From Dolomitihabitans soli (GTDB taxonomy: Bacteria; Actinomycetota; Actinomycetes; Streptosporangiales; Streptosporangiaceae), in NCBI RefSeq assembly GCF_022213955.1, contig NZ_JAKNTW010000024.1, positions 146,048 through 210,047 of the forward strand: 64,000 nucleotides of DNA, given 5' to 3'. Of the stretch, positions 8,315-15,042 are shown piece after piece. The notes under the pieces were generated by a model. That model was not told the DNA's origin and searched no databases. It was given only the letters and a program-made list of their open reading frames with translations. The translations under genes and the position numbers were made by a program. Each line of letters begins with the position of its first letter. The stretch's first letter is position 1.

Positions 8315-9129
8315 ACCCGATGGACTTCTGGGAGCGGATGGAACGCCGCGGCCCGGACACCGTGGTCGTGAACGGGGTGCCGCTGGGCGTGGGGAGCCGG
8401 GTCCGGCTGCGGCCCCGATCCAACGCCGACATCTTCGACCTCGTGCTGGACGGGCAGGTGGCCGTGGTCGAGGGGATCGAGCAGGACGACGAGGGGGCCT
8501 TCCACGTCGCGGTCACCCTTGAGGACGATCCCGGCCGCGACCTGGGCGAGGCCCGGCTGCCCGGGCATCGCTTCTTCTACTCGCCCGAGGAGGTCGAGCC
8601 GCTCGGGCCGCGCGAAGCCGCCGAGCGGGTCTCCCGGGTCCTCGTCGCCGGGATCGGCAACATCTTCCTCGGCGACGACGGGTTCGGCGTCGAGGTGGTG
8701 CGCCGCCTCGCCGGGGAGGAGGCGGCCCCGGGGGTGGACGTCGTCGACTTCGGGATCAGGGGCATGGACCTGGCCTACGCCCTGCAACGCGACTACGACA
8801 CCGTGATCTTCATCGACGCCGCTCCCCGTGGGCAGCCGCCGGGGACGCTCACGGTGCTCGAACCGCACCTGCCGGAGGGCGGGACCGCGGTGGAGACCCA
8901 CGGCATGGATCCGATCCGGGTCCTGCGGCTGGCCGCGGAGCTCGGGCGGATGCCCGCCAGGGTCCTCGTGCTGTGCTGCGAGCCGGCGACGGCGCTGACG
9001 GGGGCGCCCGACGAGGACGTGCTCGTCGGGCTGAGCGAGCCGGTGCGCGCGGCGATCGACGAGGCGGTGGGCCTGGCGCGGTCGCTGGCGGGCGAGGCGG
9101 CAGGCAACGAGGAGAGAGATCTGACATGA
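8311..9129 (+). CDS. hydrogenase maturation protease (peptidase M52 family) with an N-terminal extra domain
   Basis: Residues ~109-255 form the nickel-dependent endopeptidase domain that trims the large subunit after metal insertion: 'VLVAGIGNIFLGDDGFGVEV' holds the first acidic nickel-sensing residue (D123), 'DFGIRGMDL' the second, and 'VETHGMDP' the His. Residues 1-105 are an additional small beta domain ('VVVNGVPLGVGSRVRLRPRS', 'HRFFYSPEEVEPL') absent from the ~160-residue HybD/HyaD proteins; it may recognise the HhyL precursor or another partner. GTG 8311 overlaps the preceding stop and has GGGAG upstream; ATG 8320 is an alternative. Target is inferred to be the 25-residue tail of HhyL. 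Confidence 0.88.
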   Translation: MNPMDFWERMERRGPDTVVVNGVPLGVGSRVRLRPRSNADIFDLVLDGQVAVVEGIEQDDEGAFHVAVTLEDDPGRDLGEARLPGHRFFYSPEEVEPLGPREAAERVSRVLVAGIGNIFLGDDGFGVEVVRRLAGEEAAPGVDVVDFGIRGMDLAYALQRDYDTVIFIDAAPRGQPPGTLTVLEPHLPEGGTAVETHGMDPIRVLRLAAELGRMPARVLVLCCEPATALTGAPDEDVLVGLSEPVRAAIDEAVGLARSLAGEAAGNEERDLT

Positions 9130-9233
9130 GAAAACTGCGCGTGGCGGCGCTGGTCGGGACGTGTGCGCTGACGGCGCTCGTCGTCCTGCAGTGGCCGGAG
9201 ATCCACCGGTACCTGAAGATGAAAAGGATGTAG
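9126..9233 (+). CDS. 35-residue single-pass membrane protein (DUF6893-like)
   Basis: A very short gene encoding 35 residues: 'MRKLRVAALVGTCALTALVV' forms one hydrophobic helix after a basic N-terminus, followed by 'LQWPEIHRYLKMKRM'. Its ATG overlaps the protease stop (ATGA), so it is surely translated with the operon. The basic tail 'RYLKMKRM' resembles small proteins annotated DUF6893 in actinobacterial hydrogenase clusters. It could act as a membrane tether for the otherwise soluble hydrogenase or a maturation factor; this is inference from topology and position. Confidence 0.65.
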   Translation: MRKLRVAALVGTCALTALVVLQWPEIHRYLKMKRM

Positions 9234-9240
9234 GACGTTC

Positions 9241-9621
9241 ATGCATGAGATCGGAATGTGTGAAGGACTGCTCGACCTGATCGAGCAGCGGGCGGCGGGA
9301 CGGCGGATCACCGCCGTCCGGTTGCGCGTCGGCGCCCGGCACGCCGTGGTCGACGAGGCGTTCGACCAGGCGTTCGCGGTCGTCGCGGACGGCACCGCCG
9401 TACAGGACGCCGTGGTGGACCTCGAAGTCGTGCCCGTCACGGTCACCTGCCGGACGTGTGAGCGGCTGTCGGAGTCGCTGGACGTGCTGGCCGTCTGCGC
9501 GCACTGCGGCGGCGACGACGTCGACATCAGCGGCGGGGACGAGCTGGTCCTGGAGTCCGTCCAGTTCGAGACGACGCCCCGGCGGGAGGACGAGCCGGAT
9601 GTGCCTCGGAATCCCCGGTGA
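9241..9621 (+). CDS. hypA: hydrogenase nickel insertion protein HypA
   Basis: The 126-residue product starts 'MHEIGMCEGL', with the His2/Glu3 nickel-binding N-terminus that defines HypA. The zinc site is the pair of CxxC motifs 'CRTCERL' and 'CAHCGGD'. HypA works with HypB to insert nickel into the large subunit after HypCDEF assemble Fe(CN)2CO; no hypB gene is seen in this window. It begins 7 bases after the 35-residue gene and overlaps hypC by 23 bases. Confidence 0.93.
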   Translation: MHEIGMCEGLLDLIEQRAAGRRITAVRLRVGARHAVVDEAFDQAFAVVADGTAVQDAVVDLEVVPVTVTCRTCERLSESLDVLAVCAHCGGDDVDISGGDELVLESVQFETTPRREDEPDVPRNPR

Positions 9622-9871
9622 GCTGGTGGAGGCGGTCGGGGACCAGTGCGACCTCGCGGTGGTGGAGGTCAGCGGGATCCGCCGCCGGATCAACGTGGCC
9701 CTGCTCGCGGACGAAGGGCTGAAGCCGGGCGACTGGGTGCTGGTCCATGTGGGGTTCGCGCTGTCCAAGATCTCCGAGTCGGAGGCGCAGGCGGTGCTGG
9801 ACCTGCTGGAGGGGATCGGGCAGGCGTACACGGACGAGGTCGACGCGCTCCGCGAGTCGGATATCTCATGA
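9599..9871 (+). CDS. hypC: hydrogenase assembly chaperone HypC
   Basis: The 90-residue product begins 'MCLGIPGELVEAV' with the essential Cys2 of HypC/HybG, then the beta-barrel core 'AVVEVSGIRRRINVALL' and 'KPGDWVLVHVGFALSKI', ending in an acidic helix. HypC binds HypD and the large-subunit precursor and carries the Fe(CN)2CO unit. The ATG at 9599 lies inside the 3' end of hypA, implying translational coupling. A second, divergent HypC-like gene is present at 18086-18289. Confidence 0.93.
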   Translation: MCLGIPGELVEAVGDQCDLAVVEVSGIRRRINVALLADEGLKPGDWVLVHVGFALSKISESEAQAVLDLLEGIGQAYTDEVDALRESDIS

Positions 9872-9889
9872 CAATGTGGAGGAGGATCC

Positions 9890-11017
9890 GTGCGGTTCGT
9901 CGATGAGTATCGCGACGCGGGGATGGCACGGGCGCTCGCCGCCGAGATCGCGGCCCGTTGCGAGCCGGGGCGGCGGTACACGTTCATGGAGGTGTGCGGG
10001 GGACACACCCACACCATCTACAAGCACGGCTTGGAAGACTACCTGCCGGAGACCGTGACGCTCGCGCACGGGCCCGGCTGCCCGGTCTGCGTGATCCCGA
10101 TGGGCAGGGTGGACGACGCCGTCCACATCGCGGAGCAGCCGGGCGTGATCCTGACGTCGTTCGGCGACATGATGCGGGTGCCCGGCGGACGGGGGTCGTT
10201 CTTCGACGCGAAGGCGGCCGGGGCCGACATCCGGATGGTCTACTCGCCGCTGGACGCGCTCAAGATCGCGCGTGCCAACCCGGACCGCCGGGTGGTGTTC
10301 ATGGCGATCGGCTTCGAGACCACCGCGCCCTCGACGGCGATGACGGTGCTGCGGGCCGCTGCCGAGGGCCTGGACAATTTCTCCGTCTTCTGCAGCCACG
10401 TCCTGATAATTCCGGCCATCAAGGCGATCCTCGACTCGCCGGACATGCGGCTCGACGGCTTCATCGGCCCCGGGCACGTCTCCACGGTCATCGGCTGCGA
10501 GCCGTACGAGTTCATCGCCCGCGAGTACGGCAAGCCGCTGGTCGTCGCCGGATTCGAGCCGCTGGACATCCTCCAGTCGATCCACCTGCTGCTCGGCCAG
10601 CTCGCCGGCGGGCGGGCGGAGGTCGAGAACCAGTACGCCCGAGTTGTGCCGTGGCACGGGAACCGGGTCGCCCTTGAGGCCATCGGCAAGGTGATGCGGC
10701 TGCGGCCCCACTTCGAGTGGCGAGGGCTCGGCTTCATCGCGGACTCGGCGCTCGGCATGGCCGACGAGTACGCCGCCTTCGACGCGGAGCGGATCTTCGA
10801 CCTGCCCGGGATACGGGTCGCCGACCCGAAGGCCTGCCAGTGCGGCGAGGTCCTCAAAGGGGTGCTCAAGCCGTGGGAGTGCAAGGTGTTCGGCACCGCG
10901 TGCACCCCGGAGACCCCGATCGGGACCTGCATGGTCTCCTCCGAGGGCGCGTGCGCCGCCTACTACGACTTCGGCCGTTTCAGCAGGGAACGAGTGAGAG
11001 AGGCGACCCGGTCATGA
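9890..11017 (+). CDS. hypD: hydrogenase formation protein HypD
   Basis: HypD (375 residues) is the Fe-S scaffold on which Fe(CN)2CO is built. Hallmarks visible: 'FMEVCGGHTHTIYKHG' (Cys for iron binding), 'GPGCPVCVIP' (CxxC redox pair), 'GFETTAP', 'GPGHVSTVIG', and the C-terminal [4Fe-4S] cysteines in 'CQCGEVLKGVLKPWECKVFG', 'TACTPETPIGTCMVSSEGAC'. Length is normal for the family. GTG 9890 is used, with GGAGGAGG 5 bases upstream. The stop overlaps the hypE start (ATGA). Confidence 0.95.
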   Translation: MRFVDEYRDAGMARALAAEIAARCEPGRRYTFMEVCGGHTHTIYKHGLEDYLPETVTLAHGPGCPVCVIPMGRVDDAVHIAEQPGVILTSFGDMMRVPGGRGSFFDAKAAGADIRMVYSPLDALKIARANPDRRVVFMAIGFETTAPSTAMTVLRAAAEGLDNFSVFCSHVLIIPAIKAILDSPDMRLDGFIGPGHVSTVIGCEPYEFIAREYGKPLVVAGFEPLDILQSIHLLLGQLAGGRAEVENQYARVVPWHGNRVALEAIGKVMRLRPHFEWRGLGFIADSALGMADEYAAFDAERIFDLPGIRVADPKACQCGEVLKGVLKPWECKVFGTACTPETPIGTCMVSSEGACAAYYDFGRFSRERVREATRS

Positions 11018-12216
11018 GCACCGAACCGGTCACCGAACAGCGGCAGGCGGAATGGGCGGAACGCGCGGTCAGGGAGTCGGCCGCCGGGCAGCCCGACGAC
11101 CCCGGCACGCCGTACGCGGGGCGGGAGCAGCAGGTCCTGGCCAGGATCGAGCGGGCCCGGCGGCGCCGGCCGGTCGTCAGGGAGGAGCGGATCACCCTCG
11201 CCCACGGCTCCGGCGGCAAGGCGACGCACACGCTGATCGACGCGGTCTTCCTGGAGGCGTTCCGCAACCCGTTGCTCGCGCCCCTGGAGGACGGGGCGAC
11301 CCTGTCACTCGGTACGGCGCGGGCGGTCTTCACCACCGACTCGTTCGTGGTGAACCCGCTGTTCTTCCCCGGCGGCGACATCGGCGACCTGGCGGTCAAC
11401 GGCACCGTCAACGACCTCGCGGTGTGCGGCGCCCGCCCGCTCTACCTGTCCGCCGGTTTCATCCTGGAGGAGGGCTTCCCCGTCGCCGACCTGCGACGCA
11501 TCACCGCCTCCATGTCCGCCGCGGCGAAGGCGGCCGGGGTGTCGATCGTCACCGGCGACACCAAGGTGGTCGAGCGCGGCAAGGCCGACGGCTGCTACAT
11601 CACCACGGCCGGCGTCGGCCTGATCGACCGGCCCGCCCTCGGACCACCGCCGGAGGGGTCGCCGGGGCTGTCGATCTCCGGTGCGCGGCCCGGTGACGCG
11701 GTCGTCGTCTCCGGGCCGATCGGCGAGCACGGGGCGGCGATCATGGTGGCCCGGGGCGAGTTCGAGATCGAGGCCGACCTCGCCTCGGACACCGCGCCCC
11801 TGCACGACCTCGTGGCCGCTCTCCTCGACGCGCTGCCCACGCAGGTCAGGACCATGCGCGACGCGACCCGCGGCGGAGTCGCCACCATTCTCAACGAGGT
11901 GGCGACCGGTTCCGAGGTGGCCGTGGTGGTCGAGGAGACGGCGGTGCCGGTACGGGCCGAGGTCACCGGCGTGTGCGAGCTGCTCGGGATCGACCCGCTC
12001 TACGTCGCCTGCGAGGGCCGGTTCGTCGCGGTGGTGGACGGCGCGTACGCGGATCGCGCGCTCCAGGCCCTGCACGGGCACCCACTCGGCCGGGGCGCCG
12101 CCGTGATCGGCCGCGTCGTGGCGGATCCGGCCGGCCTGGTACTGCTGAAGACCACCTTCGGCGGCACCCGGATCGTCGACCTGCTCGTAGGGGATCCGCT
12201 CCCCCGCATCTGCTGA
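11014..12216 (+). CDS. hypE: hydrogenase expression/formation protein HypE
   Basis: HypE (400 residues) dehydrates the carbamoyl group received from HypF to a thiocyanate on its C-terminal Cys, which here is the last residue of the canonical 'PRIC' end. The AIRS/PurM-like ATPase fold is seen in 'RITLAHGSGGKATHTLI', 'FTTDSFVVNPLFFPGGDIGD', 'GDTKVVERGKADGCY' and 'MRDATRGGVATILNE'. An N-terminal extension of about 55 residues, rich in Arg/Glu/Gln, precedes the conserved start of the family. Last gene of the + strand operon. Confidence 0.95.
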   Translation: MSTEPVTEQRQAEWAERAVRESAAGQPDDPGTPYAGREQQVLARIERARRRRPVVREERITLAHGSGGKATHTLIDAVFLEAFRNPLLAPLEDGATLSLGTARAVFTTDSFVVNPLFFPGGDIGDLAVNGTVNDLAVCGARPLYLSAGFILEEGFPVADLRRITASMSAAAKAAGVSIVTGDTKVVERGKADGCYITTAGVGLIDRPALGPPPEGSPGLSISGARPGDAVVVSGPIGEHGAAIMVARGEFEIEADLASDTAPLHDLVAALLDALPTQVRTMRDATRGGVATILNEVATGSEVAVVVEETAVPVRAEVTGVCELLGIDPLYVACEGRFVAVVDGAYADRALQALHGHPLGRGAAVIGRVVADPAGLVLLKTTFGGTRIVDLLVGDPLPRIC

Positions 12217-12217
12217 T

Positions 12218-12238
12218 CCGCCTGGTTCGATGAGGCGG
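12218..12238 (+). terminator. weak hairpin after hypE
   Basis: CCGCCT-9 nt-AGGCGG, a 6-bp stem immediately after the hypE stop, without a U-tract. It may mark the end of the hydrogenase transcript; support is weak. Confidence 0.3.
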
Positions 12239-12265
12239 CGCGGGATTCCCGGGCCGTTCAGTTGC

Positions 12266-12399
12266 CGCTCAAGCCTCTTACTACACCCGATGCAGTTTGC
12301 TTTGGCGGCACCTAGCCCGCCAGGCGTACTCGCGCTCAAGCCTCTTACCACACCCGATGCAGTTTGCCTTGGCGACACCTAACCCGCCAGGCGTACCCA
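12266..12399. repeat. two tandem 67-bp imperfect direct repeats
   Basis: Copy 1 (12266-12332) and copy 2 (12333-12399) both run from CGCTCAAGCCTCTTAC through ACACCCGATGCAGTTTGC to CCCGCCAGGCGTAC, with only about seven mismatches. The period (67) is not a multiple of three, so this is not a coding repeat. It lies between hypE and the AraC-type regulator, in its probable promoter region. Confidence 0.85.
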
Positions 12400-12627
12400 C
12401 GCGGCCGCCTCTCGCCCGATGACATCGAACTGATATCGCCGTCATTGTTGGATCCTGACGTTCCATCCGCTTCGACTGTCCGCCCTGGGGCCGCGTCATC
12501 GCCACGATGTATCTCGGCGTCGCCGAACGAGCATCGTGTGGAGGTCGCCACACTCCAGGGCGGACAATCCGACCAACTGCCAGCGACACGATGTCCCGAC
12601 GGCGACAGTTTTCATTGTGGTGGGGTT

Positions 12628-13608
12628 ATGGACGTGGTCAGCACCGCCGAGGTCCCGACGAAAGAACGCTTCGCCTTATGGCGCGAAGTGAGTTCGAAGA
12701 TGTGGGTGCCCCTCGATGCACGCTGCGAACCGCACCTGGAAAGCGGATTTCGGGCGCAGGCCAGTTTCAGCGGGTTCGGTCACGTGCGGGCGCTCTTGCT
12801 GACCACGACGCCGCTTTCAGTCCACCGCACGCCCAAGCTGATTCGCCAGTCCGATCCCGAAGTGTTCTTCCTGAACTGCGCCGTGCATGGTCGCGTGGTG
12901 GGAGAGCAGGACGGCCGGCGCGCGGACTTACAAGTCGGGGATCTGTTCCTACGTGACAGCTCGCGTCCCTACCTGACCAGGTTCGCACCGGGAGACCCGG
13001 CGAGCCAAGTGCTGGTCCTGCAATTCCCGCGCTCGTCGCTGCCGTTGCCCGAGCGGGACCTGAAGGCCCTGACCTCGGTCCGCATCCCGGGCGACCAGGG
13101 CATCGGTGCGCTGTCCTCGCAGTTCCTACTGGGATTCGCCCGGCACATGCACGAGTTCAGCCCAGCCGACATCACCCACCTGTCCACGCTTACGCTCGAT
13201 GTGCTGACCGCCGCTCTGGCCGGCGCACTGGACACGCACAGCGCCGTACCACCCCACACCCGGCAGCGTGCACTGATGGCCCAGATCCACGCCTTCATCC
13301 GCGACAACCTCAGCGATGCGCACCTGACCCCGGCCACGATCGCCGCAGCCCACCACATCTCCCTGCGCTACCTGCACAAACTGTTCCACCAGGAGGGGCA
13401 CACCGTCGCCGGCTGGATCCGCGAGCACCGCCTGCAGCAGTGCCGGCGCGACCTGGCCGCCCCCCGGCTGGCCGCCCACCCGATCCACGCGATCGCCGCC
13501 CGATGGGGATTCACCAGCCCGGCGCATTTCAGCCAGGCCTTCCGCAGCGCCTACGGCCTGTCCCCGCGCCAATTCCGCCGGCAGCGCGCGACAGTGCGCA
13601 CAAACTAA
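12628..13608 (+). CDS. AraC family transcriptional regulator
   Basis: The 326-residue product has an N-terminal cupin-like sensor half ('FLNCAVHGRVVGEQDGRRA', 'VGDLFLRDSSRPY') of the AraC_binding_2 type and two C-terminal helix-turn-helix motifs in about the last 100 residues: 'LTPATIAAAHHISLRYLHKL' and 'PIHAIAARWGFTSPAHFSQA', ending with the 'AFRSAYGLSPRQFRRQRA' signature. ATG 12628 follows GGTGGGG; an upstream in-frame opening is probably untranslated leader holding the 67-bp repeats. Its targets are unknown; the adjacent secreted-protein genes or its own repeat region are candidates. Confidence 0.88.
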   Translation: MDVVSTAEVPTKERFALWREVSSKMWVPLDARCEPHLESGFRAQASFSGFGHVRALLLTTTPLSVHRTPKLIRQSDPEVFFLNCAVHGRVVGEQDGRRADLQVGDLFLRDSSRPYLTRFAPGDPASQVLVLQFPRSSLPLPERDLKALTSVRIPGDQGIGALSSQFLLGFARHMHEFSPADITHLSTLTLDVLTAALAGALDTHSAVPPHTRQRALMAQIHAFIRDNLSDAHLTPATIAAAHHISLRYLHKLFHQEGHTVAGWIREHRLQQCRRDLAAPRLAAHPIHAIAARWGFTSPAHFSQAFRSAYGLSPRQFRRQRATVRTN

Positions 13609-13783
13609 AGACGTGTGCGCTCACCCGTAACGACAAACCCGTCCACGGCATGCACCCTCTTAGTGAGGAAGGGCCGAACCGAAGCTTCTGGTGGTGGTCA
13701 ATTCATGGCTCGATTTCTCGTCGAGCCCGGCCGCGTCCATGCCGGCAGGCAGATACGACGCACACATGAAATGAGGAGAGTCC

Positions 13784-14230
13784 ATGCGATCAAATGTCAA
13801 GAAGCTCCTTCTGGCCGCCATGGCGGCGATGATGCTGACGGCCACGGCCGGCACTGCCCACGCCGCCGATACGGCACAAACCGGCAATGCGTCTGCGTAC
13901 ATGGGAGATCCTGCATACAACACCAAGGAACTGTTTCTCACGGCGAACCCGAAGGACGACATGGCCGACGGCCGCGTAATCCGGTCTATCGACCTCAGAG
14001 CGGGGAGGTACCGCTCGAGCATGGTGGTGGGCCAAGGCTGCAGTCTCGAGTTCAACCTTCCCGCGGGAACATACAGTTGGCGCGGTCTTCTCGATCCCAA
14101 GGACGGGTACTACAGGGAAAGCGCGATACTTGAGGGTCCTGTGACGGTTCACCTCGGTTACTGTAGTTGGAAGATTTCTTCATCCGGAACCGTCAGGTGG
14201 GGCACCAAACTCGTTCCACTGTCGTTCTGA
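13784..14230 (+). CDS. small secreted protein, unknown function
   Basis: The 148-residue precursor begins 'MRSNVKKLLLAAMAAMMLTA' and has a clear Sec signal peptide with likely cleavage after 'GTAHAA'. The mature part (~120 residues) has two cysteines ('GQGCSLEFNLP', 'HLGYCSWKI') that could form a disulfide, and alternating beta-type segments ('YRSSMVVGQG', 'TYSWRGLLD', 'GTVRWGTKLVPLSF'). AGGAG precedes the ATG. No family recognised. Overall GC and codon bias are a little lower than in the flanking hyp genes. Confidence 0.7.
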   Translation: MRSNVKKLLLAAMAAMMLTATAGTAHAADTAQTGNASAYMGDPAYNTKELFLTANPKDDMADGRVIRSIDLRAGRYRSSMVVGQGCSLEFNLPAGTYSWRGLLDPKDGYYRESAILEGPVTVHLGYCSWKISSSGTVRWGTKLVPLSF

Positions 14231-14451
14231 TCCTGAGCTGTGTCTGCGGCATGGCGGGGCTTCGGGCGACGCGATCCCGGGTCACCGGCAGGGCCACAGC
14301 GAAGTATCGGTAACAACCTGAATTTCCGTTTCGTGGACTGACCGTCCCGGGACTGCAGGAAGGGCCGCCCAGCCGTGGCCATGGGCCGCAACCGGACCCA
14401 TCCACAAGATCATCTCTGGACCATACGCCGCCGCGCCCGACCGCCACCCTC

Positions 14452-14481
14452 TTGACAGGCGCCCGAAACGATAACTACCCG
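14452..14481 (+). promoter_or_regulatory. candidate sigma-70-type promoter for the 14651 gene
   Basis: TTGACA at 14452-14457 is followed after 18 bases by TACCCG at 14476-14481. It would give a leader of about 160 bases before the secreted-protein start at 14651. The rest of the 420-base gap (14231-14650) shows no coding potential I can support. Confidence 0.35.
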
Positions 14482-14650
14482 GCCTGGTGTCTTCACGCCT
14501 TTCGATAATCGTCCGGCTGATGGCCGATCACCTAAGCCTGGGCGACCAGTCGCCGAACAATGCGTGCGAGGTCTTCTGCCGGAGCGGATCAGCGCCCCAA
14601 GATCGGGGGCGAGCGGCAGTGTGAGCCGCTCGATCGAAAGGGGAATGATT

Positions 14651-15034
14651 ATGAAGACTTTGCTCAAGACGGCGCTGACGGGCGTCGGCGTGGTGGCCGC
14701 GAGCCTGCTCCTCGCGCAGCCGGCCTCGGCCGCCTCGTTCAGTTGGAACGTCGGCGACGGCGTCGTCAGCTACAACGACGGCACGGACACCATCTGCGCG
14801 CAGGCGTACAACACCGAGGGCGCGCGCTGGGTTGAGGTGAGGCTGACCCCGGTCAACGGGGGAGGCCCGTCCTACACCTGGAGGGACAACAACAACTACT
14901 ACGGCCATTCGGGCAGCACGTGCCGGAGCCTGGCCACCGCATATGAGGACACCAACTACCGCGCCACGGTCAGGACCTACTGGGGCGAGCGCGGCACCAC
15001 GATTAGCCGCGGCAGCCGCACCTTCTACAGCTGA
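14651..15034 (+). CDS. small secreted protein, unknown function
   Basis: The 127-residue precursor has a Sec signal peptide 'MKTLLKTALTGVGVVAASLL' with probable cleavage at 'PASAA-SFSWN'. The mature ~100 residues contain two Cys ('DTICAQAYNTEG', 'STCRSLATAYED') and many aromatic/Thr/Asn residues in short beta strands ('RWVEVRLTPVN', 'YRATVRTYWGERGTT'), suggesting a small disulfide-bonded beta-sandwich. ATG 14651 is chosen because AAAGGGG is 7 bases upstream; an ATG at 14645 sits too close to it. Not recognised beyond that. Confidence 0.7.
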   Translation: MKTLLKTALTGVGVVAASLLLAQPASAASFSWNVGDGVVSYNDGTDTICAQAYNTEGARWVEVRLTPVNGGGPSYTWRDNNNYYGHSGSTCRSLATAYEDTNYRATVRTYWGERGTTISRGSRTFYS

Positions 15035-15042
15035 TCGCGTCG

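Noticed and set aside
12281..12589. - strand ORF with 'CIGCGKRLERE' CxxC motif over the 67-bp repeats
   Set aside because: The repeat period breaks the frame, there is no ribosome binding site, and the same peptide arises from each repeat in a different frame.
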